From: DATFDN01 sp963830565
Lineage (GTDB): Bacteria; Pseudomonadota; Alphaproteobacteria; Acetobacterales; Acetobacteraceae
Direction: 5' to 3'
DNA: 64,000 bases
Assembly (NCBI GenBank): GCA_963830565.1
Contig: CAWHMO010000001.1
Coordinates: 43,665-107,664, forward strand
A program made the translations under genes and the position numbers. The notes under the pieces were generated by a model, which was not told the DNA's origin, searched no databases, and saw only the letters and a list, made by a program, of their open reading frames with translations. This document shows, one piece after another, positions 8,780-20,344 of this stretch; position 1 is the first letter of the stretch, and the number at the start of each line of letters is the position of its first letter.

Positions 8780-9519
8780 ATGCGCGTCGGACTGTTCGTT
8801 CCCTGTTACATCGATGCGTTCTACCCGGAGGTCGGCATCGCGACGCTGGAGCTGCTGGAGCGGTTCGGCCTCGACGTGTCCTACCCCCTGGACCAGACCT
8901 GTTGCGGCCAGCCCATGGTGAACAGCGGCTGCCACCAGGAGGCTGCGGCGACCGAGGCGCTGTTCGTGCGCAATTTCGCTGGCTTCGACTATGTCGTGGC
9001 CCCTTCCGGCAGTTGCGTGCATCAAGTGCGCGACAACATGACCGCGATCGAGCAGACCGACACGGTGCGCGAGGTCCGCGGCCGCACCTTCGAGTTGGTC
9101 GAATTCCTGCACGACATCCTGAAGGCGCCGGAATTCCCCTGGGCCGAGTTCCCGCATCGCGTCGGCTACCACAATAGCTGCAACACCCTGCGCGGCCTCG
9201 GTCACGGCCGGCCAACGGAGCTGCATGAGCCGTTCTTCTCGAAGCCCCTCGAATTGCTGATGAAGGTGCGCGGCATCGAGATCGTCGAGCCTGCCCGCCC
9301 CGACGAGTGCTGCGGCTTCGGCGGCACCTTCTCCGTTACCGAGCAGGCGGTATCAGCGCGGATGGGGCGCGACAAGGTAACGAACCACGCGAAGGCAGGG
9401 GCGGAGTACATCGTCTCCGCCGACACTTCCTGCCTGATGCACCAGCAGGGCTGCGCCGAGCGGATCGGGCTCGGTCTGAAATTCATCCATATCGCTCAAA
9501 TCCTGAACGGAGCCAGGGC

Positions 9520-9523
<4 letters not shown>
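8780..9523 (+). CDS. lutA: L-lactate oxidation Fe-S protein LutA
   Basis: 247 residues with two cysteine-rich CCG domains (DQTCCGQPMVNSGC near residue 37 and DECCGFGGTF near 175), the layout of LutA/YkgE. With LutB and LutC it forms the cytoplasmic non-flavin L-lactate dehydrogenase complex that converts lactate to pyruvate. The ATG is preceded by GAGGAGG. The three lut genes follow at minus four bases each, giving a coupled operon. Confidence 0.93.
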
Positions 9524-10988
<1,465 letters not shown>

Positions 10989-10992
<4 letters not shown>

Positions 10993-11585
10993 GCAGCCGG
11001 GACGCCATCCTCGCCTCGATCCGTGGTCACACAAAAGAGCGGCAGCGCGACCTGCCCACGGTTCCGCTGTTCGAGACCGAGATGCCGAACGGCCTGGTAG
11101 CGGAGTTCACCAGGCGGTTGCAACAGATGGGCGGCAAGCTGCTGGAACCGGGACCGCCCGGCGATCCCCTGGCGCCGTTCGGGCCACGCCTGCGGGACGC
11201 CAAAATCGTCTGCTCGAACGTGCCAGAGCTTCGGGGCAACCGCGATATTGCCGATACAAGATTGCCCCGCGACTTGCAGGATGTGGACGTCGCCGTGCTG
11301 CGCGCCGCCTTCGGCGTGGCGGAAACCGGTTCGGTCTGCTTCACCGAGGCGGAGCTGGGTGTCAATTCCGTGGCCTACCTGGCGCAGCACCTGCTCGTGC
11401 TGCTCGATCCTGGCGAGATCGTCCCCAATCTTCATCACGCCTATCATCGGCCGGAATTTCACCGGCACCGCTATACGGTGTTCCACACAGGCCCGTCCGC
11501 GACGGCCGATATCGAAGGCGTGCTGATTCACGGCGCCCAGGGCGTGCGCTCGCTCTCAGTATTGCTGCTGGCGCCGTCAGCCTGA
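10989..11585 (+). CDS. lutC: L-lactate oxidation LUD-domain protein LutC
   Basis: 198-residue LUD-domain protein (FGVAETGSVCFTEAE and GVLIHGAQGVRSLSVLLL are typical of LutC/YkgG). The only start that keeps the N-terminal SRDAILASIR is a TTG overlapping the lutB stop, so translation probably relies on coupling. Its last nine bases overlap the end of the convergent glcF. LutC is required for lactate oxidation but carries no clusters of its own. Confidence 0.92.
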
Positions 11586-12923
11586 CGAGACCAGCACGGT
11601 CTCCTGGGCCGCGCTTGCGCCGACGCGGCGGGTGGGAGAGAGCCCACTCAGCACGGCAGGCTTCCGCCCGCCAGTTGCCCAGTCCAGCAGCTCGACCGTA
11701 TGCACGATCGGCAGCTTCGTGCCGGTCGCGATCTGGGTGATGCAGCCGATATTGCCGGCGGCGATGATCTCCGGCTCGGTACGTTCGATATTGGCGACCT
11801 TACGGTCGCGCAGCTGCACGGCGATCTCCGGCTGCAACAGATTGTAGGTGCCGGCCGAACCGCAGCAGAGATGCGCCTCCGGGATGTCCGTCACCTCGAA
11901 TCCCGCCGCTTCCAGCAGCTCCTTCGGCTCGCGTATCACGCGTTGTCCGTGCTGGAGCGAGCAGGCACTGTGATAGGCGACACGGTGGCCCGTCTCTACC
12001 ACCGGCGGCTTAAGTCCTATCTCGGTCATCAGCTCGGCGATGTCCTTGGTGATGGCCGAAATCGCGCTGGCGCGCTTGGCATAGGCGGGATCGGCGCGGA
12101 ACGTGAAGCCGTATTCCTTGACCGTCGTGCCGCAGCCGGATGCGTTGATGACCACCGCATCGAGCCCGGCTTCCTCCCGCTCGCGCGTCCAGGCGTCGAT
12201 ATTGGCCTTGGCGAACCTGCTGCCGTCCTGTCCTATATGATGGGTCAACGCACCGCAGCAGCCGCTCCCCTTCGCCACGACCACCTCGCAGCCATGTCGG
12301 GTCAGCAGGCGGATCGTCGCCTCGTTGATCTGCGGCGCCAGCACTTGCTGCGCGCAGCCGTTCATCAGGGCGACGCGCGCGATCCGTTCGCCCTCCGCAG
12401 GGAACACCTGCGGCCGGTCCATCGCCGAGGCGCGCGGCACCGAATCCGGCGCCATCTCCAGCAGCACGCGCAGCCGCTTCGGCAACATGCCGGCGGCGTA
12501 CTTGGCGAACCGGCCGCCTGACAGGGCCGCGCGAAACAGCGCCGGATGCGGCAGCACCGTGCCGAGCAGGCGGCGCATCTGCCGCTCGGGCCACGGGCGG
12601 CGATAGGTCTGCTCGATATGATGCCGCGCGTGATCGACGAGGTGCATGTAGTTCACGCCGGACGGGCACGTGGTCATGCAGGCGAGGCAGCTCAGGCACC
12701 GGTCGATATGCTTCACCGTCTCCGCATCGGCCGGACGGTCATTCTCCAGCATCTCCTTCATCAGGTAGATGCGCCCGCGCGGGCTGTCCAACTCGTCGCC
12801 GAGCAGCACGTAGGTAGGACACGTCGCGGTGCAGAACCCGCAATGGACGCAGGTGCGCACCACTCTCTCGGATTCCGCGAAATCGGGTCGGGCCAGCAGG
12901 TCGGGAGCGAAATTGGTCTGCAT
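11577..12923 (-). CDS. glcF: Glycolate oxidase iron-sulfur subunit GlcF
   Basis: 448 residues. Two [4Fe-4S] ferredoxin motifs at the N-terminus (CVHCGFCTATCPTY and CLSCLACMTTCPSG) are followed by two CCG domains (GSGCCGALTHH, HLCCGSAGTYN). It passes electrons from the GlcD/GlcE flavoproteins to the quinone pool during glycolate oxidation to glyoxylate. It is the last gene of the minus-strand operon glcD-glcE-glcF and lies nine bases downstream of glcE. Confidence 0.95.
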   Translation of the reverse strand: MQTNFAPDLLARPDFAESERVVRTCVHCGFCTATCPTYVLLGDELDSPRGRIYLMKEMLENDRPADAETVKHIDRCLSCLACMTTCPSGVNYMHLVDHARHHIEQTYRRPWPERQMRRLLGTVLPHPALFRAALSGGRFAKYAAGMLPKRLRVLLEMAPDSVPRASAMDRPQVFPAEGERIARVALMNGCAQQVLAPQINEATIRLLTRHGCEVVVAKGSGCCGALTHHIGQDGSRFAKANIDAWTREREEAGLDAVVINASGCGTTVKEYGFTFRADPAYAKRASAISAITKDIAELMTEIGLKPPVVETGHRVAYHSACSLQHGQRVIREPKELLEAAGFEVTDIPEAHLCCGSAGTYNLLQPEIAVQLRDRKVANIERTEPEIIAAGNIGCITQIATGTKLPIVHTVELLDWATGGRKPAVLSGLSPTRRVGASAAQETVLVSSG

Positions 12924-12932
12924 GAATGTGCC

Positions 12933-14156
12933 TCAAACGCCAGCGTACATACGTCCGGGATTCAACACGCGGTGTGGATCGAAACCGGCTTTCACTCGCG
13001 CCGACAACGCCGCAAGCGGCGCTGGCAGCGGCTCGAAGACATCGACGGCGGCGCGGATGCTCTCGACGGCGCGCACCAACGTTCCATGACCGCCGCCATG
13101 CGTCGCGATCGCGGTGCGTACCAGCTCGGCCCCACCATCCAGCCCGCCTGCGATCGCCGCCCAGATCAGGCCGCCGCCCCAGTCGAAATAGCACTCGGCC
13201 TCCGCTCGCGCCGCGATATCGGCGGCAATGGACGGCCCGCTCGAGGGCGTCGCCGAGATGCGCCAGACCGCGCGCTCGCCCGGCTCGGCCAGCAGAGTGG
13301 CGTCGCGTACCTCGCGCCAGAACGCGGCCGTGCCGTCCGGGTCCAGCGTGCCGGTCGGGCCGGTCGCATCCATCACCTTGAGCAGCGCCTGGCCGCGAAA
13401 CGCGACGGAAGGCTCCGGCCCCTCGATGCGCAACGCTGTCACCGCGCCGCCGGCGCCGGCAATCGCGGGCACGGCGGAGCGCCGCGCCACGACAGCGGGC
13501 AGATGCGCCGCGGCCGAGACCTCGTGCGGCGAATTGAGCCCCGCCGTCAGGGCGCGGATGGCGGCTGCGTCGCCAAGCCCGAGGACCAGGATCGTGCGCT
13601 CCGTCTCCGGCTTCGGCCCGACCTTGATGGCGACCTCGGTCAGCACGCCGAGCGTGCCATACGCGCCCGCCACCAGCTTGCAGAGGTCGTAGCCCGTCAC
13701 GTTCTTCACCACCTTGCCGCCGGCCTTGTACAGCTCGCCCCTACCGTTGACGCCCTGGAAACCAAGGAAATGGTCGCGCGCCGCGCCGGCCCGGATGCGG
13801 CGCGGCCCGGCCAGGTTGCAGGACAACACGCCGCCGATCGTGGGCCGGGTCTGTTCGGTGCCGAGCAGCACGCGCCAATCCGCCGGCTCGAACGCCATCA
13901 TCTGGCGGCTCGCTTCGAGCGCCGCCTCGATCTCCGCGAGCGGCGTCGCCGCCGCTGCGGTCAGCACCAGCTCCGCTGCCTCGTAGTCACGGATACCGGA
14001 GAGTGCAGAGATATCGAGCAGGTGCTCGACCTGCATCGGACGACCGAGGCCACGCTTCGACCCGCCACCGATGATCTCGATCGGTTGCTCCTCGGCCAGT
14101 GCCCAGGAGACGATTTCGCCCACCTGCTTCGCATCGGACGCGCGAAACGCCGTCAC
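12933..14156 (-). CDS. glcE: Glycolate oxidase FAD-binding subunit GlcE
   Basis: 407 residues with an N-terminal PCMH-type FAD domain (EIIGGGSKRGLG, TIGGVLSCNLAGPRR, GGKVVKNVTGYDLCKL) and a shorter C-terminal part than GlcD, as usual for GlcE. I placed the start at the GTG 14 bases after the glcD stop because a GGCGGGAAGG ribosome site precedes it and the residues before it do not look like the family. It forms the membrane-associated glycolate oxidase with GlcD and GlcF. Confidence 0.93.
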   Translation of the reverse strand: MTAFRASDAKQVGEIVSWALAEEQPIEIIGGGSKRGLGRPMQVEHLLDISALSGIRDYEAAELVLTAAAATPLAEIEAALEASRQMMAFEPADWRVLLGTEQTRPTIGGVLSCNLAGPRRIRAGAARDHFLGFQGVNGRGELYKAGGKVVKNVTGYDLCKLVAGAYGTLGVLTEVAIKVGPKPETERTILVLGLGDAAAIRALTAGLNSPHEVSAAAHLPAVVARRSAVPAIAGAGGAVTALRIEGPEPSVAFRGQALLKVMDATGPTGTLDPDGTAAFWREVRDATLLAEPGERAVWRISATPSSGPSIAADIAARAEAECYFDWGGGLIWAAIAGGLDGGAELVRTAIATHGGGHGTLVRAVESIRAAVDVFEPLPAPLAALSARVKAGFDPHRVLNPGRMYAGV

Positions 14157-14170
14157 GGCCGCCTTCCCGC

Positions 14171-15661
14171 CTAGAAGCGCGGCAGGTCGGGAAACCGGAC
14201 CTGGCCACGATGGATATGCACGCGGCCCAATTCGGCGCAGCGATGCAACTGCGGAAACATCTTGCCGGGGTTCAGAAGCCCGCCGGGATCGAAGGCGCAT
14301 TTCACGCGCTGCTGCTGCGCGAGATCGATCTCGTTGAACATCGCATCCATCAGGTCGCGCTTCTCGACGCCGACGCCGTGTTCTCCGGTCAGCACCCCGC
14401 CCACCTCGACGCAGAGGCGCAGGATGTCGGCGCCGAACGCCTCGGTCCGCTCCAGCTCGCCGGGCTTGTTGGCGTCGTACATGATCAGCGGATGCAGATT
14501 GCCGTCTCCGGCGTGGAACACGTTGGCGACGCGGAGCCCGTACTGCTCCGACAACTCCCGCATGCGCGCGAGCACCCTCGGTAGCGCCTTGCGCGGGATC
14601 GTGCCGTCCATGCAGTAGTAATCGGGCGAGATCCGCCCCACGGCGGGGAACGCCGCCTTGCGCCCGGCCCAGAACAGCTCGCGCTCGGCTTCATTGCGGC
14701 TCATGCGGCTGGTGACGGCGCCGTTCTCGCGCGCGATGCGCTCCACCACGCCGATCAGATAGTCGACTTCCGGCGCACAGCCATCCAGCTCCACGATCAG
14801 CAGCGCCTCCACGTCCAGCGGATACCCGGCGTGGACGAACGCCTCGGCGGCATGGATTGCCGGCTTGTCCATCATCTCCATCCCGCCGGGAATGATGCCG
14901 GCGCCGATGATTTCCGCGACGCATTGGCCGCCCTGCTCGCTGGTCGGGAAACCGAGCAGGATGGCGCGCGACGTCGTCGCCTTGTACAGCAGGCGGACGG
15001 TGACTTCCGTCACCACGCCGAGCAGTCCCTCCGATCCGGTCATCACCCCCAGCAGGTCGTAGCCCGACGCGTCCATGTGCTTGCCGCCCAGCCGCACGAC
15101 CTCGCCATTCATCAGCACCATCTCGATGCCGAGCACGTTGTTCGTGGTAAGGCCATATTTCAGGCAATGCACGCCGCCGGAGTTCTCCGCGACATTGCCG
15201 CCGATCGTGCAGGCGATCTGGCTCGACGGATCGGGCGCATAATAGAAACCGGCGTGGCGCACCGCGTCGGTGATGCCGAGGTTGGTGACGCCCGGCTGCA
15301 CCACGGCGCAGCGATTGGGAAAATCGACTTCCAGGATGCGATTGAACTTGCCGAGGCCAAGAAGAACGCCGTCCTCCAGTGGCAACGCGCCGCCGGAGAG
15401 CGAGGTGCCGGCGCCGCGCGGCACCACCTTCACGCCATGCTCCTGGCAGTAGCGCAGCACCTGCGAGACCTGCTCGGTCGTGGATGGCAGCACCACGATC
15501 ATCGGCACCTGCCGATACGCGGTCAGCCCGTCGCTCTCGTAGGCGCGGCGCTCGGTCTCGGAGGCGATCACGCCCTCGCCGGGGACGATCTGGCGGAGCG
15601 CCTCGACGATCTCCTCGCGCCGGCCGAGCACCGCGGCGTCCGCTGCTGGCATCTTGAGCAT
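14171..15661 (-). CDS. glcD: Glycolate oxidase catalytic subunit GlcD
   Basis: 496-residue FAD-linked oxidase. FAD-binding parts include PRGAGTSLSGGALP and the GGNVAENSGGVHCLKYGL segment; the C-terminal FAD-oxidase domain has FHAGDGNLHPLIMYD and GEHGVGVEKRDLM. The start ATG is preceded by ACAGGAGAG. It should oxidise glycolate or D-lactate to the 2-keto acid. It heads the glcDEF operon and is transcribed away from the permease gene, so both may share one regulated intergenic region (15,662-15,845). Confidence 0.95.
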   Translation of the reverse strand: MLKMPAADAAVLGRREEIVEALRQIVPGEGVIASETERRAYESDGLTAYRQVPMIVVLPSTTEQVSQVLRYCQEHGVKVVPRGAGTSLSGGALPLEDGVLLGLGKFNRILEVDFPNRCAVVQPGVTNLGITDAVRHAGFYYAPDPSSQIACTIGGNVAENSGGVHCLKYGLTTNNVLGIEMVLMNGEVVRLGGKHMDASGYDLLGVMTGSEGLLGVVTEVTVRLLYKATTSRAILLGFPTSEQGGQCVAEIIGAGIIPGGMEMMDKPAIHAAEAFVHAGYPLDVEALLIVELDGCAPEVDYLIGVVERIARENGAVTSRMSRNEAERELFWAGRKAAFPAVGRISPDYYCMDGTIPRKALPRVLARMRELSEQYGLRVANVFHAGDGNLHPLIMYDANKPGELERTEAFGADILRLCVEVGGVLTGEHGVGVEKRDLMDAMFNEIDLAQQQRVKCAFDPGGLLNPGKMFPQLHRCAELGRVHIHRGQVRFPDLPRF

Positions 15662-15845
15662 TCGCGATCTCTCCTGTCCCCCCGGCCATGCGGACCCGGG
15701 CGCGAGGGCGTTGGGCGGCTGTCGCCGCCCAACATAGGCATTGTCACCGGCTGTATAAACCTCGCGGTCGGATTGTGGCCCGGCCGGCGTTGCCCTAGGA
15801 ACGCTCCACCTACATAACGTCGGGCGAACGCACGGGGGACGCGGG

Positions 15846-17450
15846 ATGTTCCAACAGCTATTGACGCCGGTTGGCGGCGCGCTGCTGCCATCCTTCATCG
15901 TCGCTATCCTGCCCATTGTCACCGTTCTGGTAATGCTGGGCTTCCTGCGTCGCCCGGCCTGGCAGGCGTCGCTCGCGGGACTGATCGTCGGGCTGATCGT
16001 TGCGATCTCGGTATGGCGGTTCCCCGTCGGCCTCGCGATCAATTCGGTCATTGCCGGCGCCACCTTCGCGGTCTGGCCGGTCATGTGGATCGTGTTCAAC
16101 GCGCTGCTGCTCTACAATGTCGCGGTGCGATCGGGAAAGTTCGACCAGTTCCGCGACTGGGTGATGAACCATTTGCCGAACGACCGGCGCGTTGTACTGG
16201 TGGTGATCGGCTTCTGCTTCGGCGCGCTGCTGGAAGGAATTGCAGGGTTCGGCACGCCGGTCGCGATCACCAGCTCGCTGCTGATCATGGTCGGCTATCC
16301 GCCGCTGGAGGCTTTGGTCTTTACCCTGATCTTCAACACCGCGCCCGTCGCGTTCGGCGCGCTCGGCGTGCCGATCACCGTGCTCGGCGTGGTGACGCAT
16401 CTGCCGGATACCACGCTCGGCGCGATGGTCGGGCGGCAGTTGCCGATCTTCGCGCTGTTCCTGCCGTTCTACGTCATCGGCATCTACAGCGGGGTGCGTT
16501 CGGTCCGTGCGCTGTGGCCGGTGCTGCTGGTCGCCGGCGGCAGCTTCGCCGGGACCCAGTTCGTCTCCTCCAACTTCATCAGCTACAGCCTGACGGACGT
16601 GCTCTCCTCACTGGGATCGCTGATCGTCACGCTGCTGTTCCTGCAAGTCTGGCGGCCGCAGCCCGATCCGGAATTCGCCGTCCGCAATCCCGGCGGGCTG
16701 CATCACCGTCCGGCGGGAGGGGCGACGTGGCAGGGCTGGCTGCCCTGGGTCATCGTCTCCGCGGTCGTGATCGTCTGGACCGCTTTGTCCGTGTTCCTCA
16801 TCGGCGACCGCAAGATCCCCTGGCCAGGGCTCGACAAGGCGGTGTCGATCACGCTCTACAATAACACGCCCTATGCGGCGGTGTGGGACTTCCAGCCACT
16901 CGGCACTGGCACGGCGATCCTGCTGGCCGCCGTTATCACCGCCGCCTTGGTGCGGCTGCCCCTCGGCGGCTTCTTCGCGAGCGTCCTCGACACTTGGCGC
17001 CAGATCTGGCTCGCCATCGTCACCGTCATGCTGATCATCGGGCTCGCCTACCTGATGAACTACTCGGGCCTGAACTACACGCTGGGGCTGGCCGTCGCCT
17101 CGGTCGGGAAGGTATTCGTCGTGCTATCGCCGTTCCTGGGCTGGGTCGCGGTGTTCCTCTCGGGCAGCGATACGTCGGGCAACGCGCTGTTCGGTAATTT
17201 GCAGGTCGTGGCGGCGCGACAGCTCAATCTCAACCCGGTGCTGATCGCCGCGAGCAACTCAGCCGGCGGCGTGATGGGAAAGATGATCTCGCCCCAGAAC
17301 ATCGCCACTGGCGTGTCGGTGACCGACCTCAAGGGGCAGGAAGGGGTGGTGTTTGCCCGCACGTTCCGCCACAGCGTGTTCCTGACCCTGCTGCTCGGGA
17401 TCCTGGTACTGATCTATCAGTATCTCATCCCCGTGGTGATCCCGCACTGA
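15846..17450 (+). CDS. L-lactate / glycolate permease (LctP family)
   Basis: 534 residues, almost entirely hydrophobic helices, with the family signature GIAGFGTPVAITSSLL and the NTAPVAFGALGVPI stretch of the LldP/GlcA proton symporters. It would import glycolate and L- or D-lactate for the adjacent oxidases. It is divergent from glcD and convergent with the ugp operon. The genes around it strongly support a 2-hydroxyacid substrate, but lactate and glycolate cannot be separated by sequence reading. Confidence 0.92.
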   Translation: MFQQLLTPVGGALLPSFIVAILPIVTVLVMLGFLRRPAWQASLAGLIVGLIVAISVWRFPVGLAINSVIAGATFAVWPVMWIVFNALLLYNVAVRSGKFDQFRDWVMNHLPNDRRVVLVVIGFCFGALLEGIAGFGTPVAITSSLLIMVGYPPLEALVFTLIFNTAPVAFGALGVPITVLGVVTHLPDTTLGAMVGRQLPIFALFLPFYVIGIYSGVRSVRALWPVLLVAGGSFAGTQFVSSNFISYSLTDVLSSLGSLIVTLLFLQVWRPQPDPEFAVRNPGGLHHRPAGGATWQGWLPWVIVSAVVIVWTALSVFLIGDRKIPWPGLDKAVSITLYNNTPYAAVWDFQPLGTGTAILLAAVITAALVRLPLGGFFASVLDTWRQIWLAIVTVMLIIGLAYLMNYSGLNYTLGLAVASVGKVFVVLSPFLGWVAVFLSGSDTSGNALFGNLQVVAARQLNLNPVLIAASNSAGGVMGKMISPQNIATGVSVTDLKGQEGVVFARTFRHSVFLTLLLGILVLIYQYLIPVVIPH

Positions 17451-17498
17451 AATCGTGCCCTCCGGCCAGCGCCGGGAGGCCGACCGTGCGCGCCAGGG

Positions 17499-18602
17499 TC
17501 ACGATGCCGTGGCGACCGCTGGGCGGCGCTCGGGCTGGCCGACCGGGTCCAGGCGCAGGCCCGTCTTCGCGTCGAAGACATGGAGGTGCTCGGGAGGCAG
17601 GGCGACGCGCACCTGCTCGGCGGGAGGCGGGCCGCCGGGCAGCTTGAGGGTGAAGAGCGTGCCGTCGGGCAGCTTGCCATGGACCAGCGTCTCCGTTCCC
17701 AACGGCTCGACCAGCTCGACGGGCATCTCGATGCCGCCTGGGTCTAGCTGGGCGTGCTCCGGGCGCAGGCCGACCGTGACCTTGCGGCCCGGGGCGCCCG
17801 GCCGGACGCCGTCCGCGAAGGCGATCTCGCCCGAGGCGAGCTGCACGGCGCCGCCGCCGCGGGTGAGCGTGCCGTCGAGGAAGTTCATCGCTGGGGTGCC
17901 GATGAAGCCGGCCACGTAGGTATCCGCAGGACGCTCGAAGATTTCCATCGGGGTGGCGAACTGCACGGGACGGCCCTGGTGGAGCACAAGGAGCCGGTCG
18001 CCGAGGGTCATCGCCTCGACCTGGTCGTGGGTCACATAGAGGCTGGTGACGCCGAGGCGGCGCTGGAGACGGCGGATCTCGGCGCGCATCTGCACGCGCA
18101 GCTTGGCGTCGAGATTGGAGAGCGGCTCGTCGAACAGGAAAAGCTTGGGCTCGCGCACGATGGCGCGGCCCATGGCGACGCGCTGGCGCTGGCCGCCGGA
18201 GAGCTGGCGCGGCTTGCGCGCGAGGAGGGGGGCGAGGCCGAGAAGGGCGGCCGCTTCGTCCACCCGGCGGAGGATCTCGGCCTTGCTCAGGCCGCGAATG
18301 CGCAGGCCATAGGCCATGTTGTCGAACACGCTCATGTGGGGATAGAGCGCGTAATTCTGGAACACCATGGCGATGTCGCGGTCGGCCGGGTCCATGCGCG
18401 CCACGTCGCGGCCGTCCAGCACGATGCGCCCCCCGCTCGGCGTCTCAAGGCCGGCGACCAGGCGCAGCAGGGTGGACTTGCCGCAGCCCGAGGCGCCGAC
18501 GATGACGAGCATCTCGCCGTCGGCGAGGGCGAGATCCACGCCGTGCAGGACATGCACCTCGCCGAAGCTCTTGCGCAGCCCTTCGAGCGCGAGCGTCGCC
18601 AC
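17499..18602 (-). CDS. ugpC: sn-Glycerol-3-phosphate import ATP-binding protein UgpC
   Basis: 367-residue MalK/UgpC-type ATPase: Walker A GASGCGKSTLLR, signature LSGGQRQRVAMGRA, Walker B LFLFDEPLSNLD, then the C-terminal TOBE-like regulatory domain with VTVGLRPEHAQL. The GTG start shares one base with the stop of ugpE. As the last gene of ugpB-A-E-C it energises uptake of glycerol-3-phosphate or glycerophosphodiesters. The family also includes sugar importers; the neighbouring glycerophosphodiesterase and glycerol kinase favour the Ugp assignment. Confidence 0.88.
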   Translation of the reverse strand: MATLALEGLRKSFGEVHVLHGVDLALADGEMLVIVGASGCGKSTLLRLVAGLETPSGGRIVLDGRDVARMDPADRDIAMVFQNYALYPHMSVFDNMAYGLRIRGLSKAEILRRVDEAAALLGLAPLLARKPRQLSGGQRQRVAMGRAIVREPKLFLFDEPLSNLDAKLRVQMRAEIRRLQRRLGVTSLYVTHDQVEAMTLGDRLLVLHQGRPVQFATPMEIFERPADTYVAGFIGTPAMNFLDGTLTRGGGAVQLASGEIAFADGVRPGAPGRKVTVGLRPEHAQLDPGGIEMPVELVEPLGTETLVHGKLPDGTLFTLKLPGGPPPAEQVRVALPPEHLHVFDAKTGLRLDPVGQPERRPAVATAS

Positions 18603-19435
18603 TACTTATCACCTTCCGTCAGGCCCTTGACGAACCAGCGCTGCATCAGCAGCACGACGCCGACCGGAGGCAGCAGCGCGAGCACCGCGGTCGCCATCAC
18701 CTTGTTCCACTCGGTCGCGGTGTCCACCCCGATCATCTTGACGATGCCGATGACGACCGTGTCGAGGCGCGGGTCGGTCGCGACGAGCAGCGGCCAGAGA
18801 TACTGGTTCCAGCCATAGACGAAGAGGATGACGAACAGGGCGGCGAGATTGGCGGCCGAGACCGGGATCAGGATGTCGCGCAAGAAGCGCAGCGGCCCAG
18901 CGCCGTCCATGCGCGCCGCCTCGACCAGCTCGTCCGGAATCGCGGCGAAGGTCTGGCGGAACAGCAGCGTGGCGGTGGCGGACGCGATCAGGGGAACGGT
19001 CAGGCCGGGGAAGGTGTCGATCAGGTGCAGGTCCGACATCACCGTGTAGGTGGGGACGATCCGCACCTCGACGGGCAGCATCAGGGTGATGAAGATGACC
19101 CAGAAGGCGGTGCGGCGGAACGGAAAGCGGAAGAACACGACGGCGTAGGCCGAGAGCAGCGAGATGACGATCTTGCCCACCGCGATGGCGAGCGCCATGC
19201 CGGCCGAGACCAGCATCATGCGCCAGACCGGACCGGCGCCGGGGCCGCCGTTGCGCAGCACGTCGGCATAGACGCCGAGCCCGGCCGGGTTAGGGAGAAG
19301 GGAAAGGTCGCCCCGAGCGATCGCGCCCGCGCCCTGCGTCGAGCCGGCGATGGCGATCCAGATGGGCAGCGCGAACAGGAGGACGCCGAGCGCGAGGATG
19401 GCGTGGGCGAGCCAGTCGGTCCGGCCTCCGCTCAC
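18602..19435 (-). CDS. ugpE: Glycerol-3-phosphate ABC transporter permease UgpE
   Basis: 277-residue MalG-type permease with six predicted helices and the EAA loop IPDELVEAARMDGAGPLRFL near residues 180-200, followed by NQYLWPLLV. The start is the GTG overlapping the ugpA stop (GTGA). An open frame extends much further upstream, but that part lies over ugpA and lacks any protein character. It forms the channel with UgpA. Confidence 0.9.
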   Translation of the reverse strand: MSGGRTDWLAHAILALGVLLFALPIWIAIAGSTQGAGAIARGDLSLLPNPAGLGVYADVLRNGGPGAGPVWRMMLVSAGMALAIAVGKIVISLLSAYAVVFFRFPFRRTAFWVIFITLMLPVEVRIVPTYTVMSDLHLIDTFPGLTVPLIASATATLLFRQTFAAIPDELVEAARMDGAGPLRFLRDILIPVSAANLAALFVILFVYGWNQYLWPLLVATDPRLDTVVIGIVKMIGVDTATEWNKVMATAVLALLPPVGVVLLMQRWFVKGLTEGDK

Positions 19436-20313
19436 GCGGCGGATCTCCGGCCGAGAAAGCGGAACTGCGCCGCCGTGAGCACGATCACCCCGGCCATCAG
19501 CACCACCGATTGCGCCGCGGACGAGCCGATGTCGGCGTTGACGATGCCGTCGCGGTAGACCTTGACGACCAGCGTTTCCGTGGCCTTGCCCGGCCCGCCC
19601 TCGGTCAGTGCCCAGATGGTGGGGAAGGTGTCGAAGGCGGCGTACACGAGATTGACGACCAGGAGAAAGAAGGTGGTCGGCATCAGGAGCGGCAGGGTGA
19701 TGGTGCGGAAGCGGTGGAGGCCCTTGCCGCCATCCATGCGGGCGGCCTCGATGACGGTCTTCGGAATTGCCTGAAGGCCGGCGAGGAAGAAGATGAAGTC
19801 GTAGCTCACCTGCTTCCAGGCGCTGGCAAGGATCACCATGAGCATCGCCTGGAACCCGTCCAGCTTGTAGTCCCAGTGAATGCCGTGCCGGTTTAGAAAG
19901 CTGCCCAGCAGGCCGATCTGGGGATGGAGCACCAGGATCCAAAGCACAGCCGACATGGCGGGAGCTACGGCATAGGGCCAGATCAGCATGGTGCGGTAGA
20001 AGGCGCGGCCGCGCAGTTCCTGGTCCGCGAAGGCGGCGAGCAGCAGCGCCGCGCCCATGGAGAGCGCGGCGACGCAGGCGCAGAACACGACGGTGCGCTC
20101 GATCGTGGCGACGTAGAGCGGGTCGGAGAACAGGTCGGCGAAATTGCCGAGACCGATGAACTGCGAGCTGAGGCCGAACGGGTCCTCTCGCGTGAAGCTG
20201 GACCAGACGGCCTGCCCGGCGGGCCAGAGGAAGAACACCGCAGTCAGCAGCAGCTGCGGCAGGACCAGGAGCGCGGGCAGGACCCAGCCCGGGAAGAGCG
20301 TGCGGCGCTCCAT
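19432..20313 (-). CDS. ugpA: Glycerol-3-phosphate ABC transporter permease UgpA
   Basis: 293-residue MalF-type permease. The first helix follows a short basic N-terminus (MERRTLFPGWVLPALLVLP); the EAA loop is AIPKTVIEAARMDGGKGLH. The segment AFDTFPTIWALTEGGPGKAT is typical of UgpA. It is the partner of UgpE and the second gene of the operon, 31 bases after ugpB. Confidence 0.9.
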   Translation of the reverse strand: MERRTLFPGWVLPALLVLPQLLLTAVFFLWPAGQAVWSSFTREDPFGLSSQFIGLGNFADLFSDPLYVATIERTVVFCACVAALSMGAALLLAAFADQELRGRAFYRTMLIWPYAVAPAMSAVLWILVLHPQIGLLGSFLNRHGIHWDYKLDGFQAMLMVILASAWKQVSYDFIFFLAGLQAIPKTVIEAARMDGGKGLHRFRTITLPLLMPTTFFLLVVNLVYAAFDTFPTIWALTEGGPGKATETLVVKVYRDGIVNADIGSSAAQSVVLMAGVIVLTAAQFRFLGRRSAA

Positions 20314-20344
20314 CGCGTGGTCCCTCGGTCGTGCCCGGGCCGGG

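Noticed and set aside
17451..17498. Intrinsic terminator between the permease and ugpC
   Set aside because: A GC-rich hairpin (CCTCCGG...CCGGGAGG) is possible, but it lacks a T tract on either side, so I did not annotate it.
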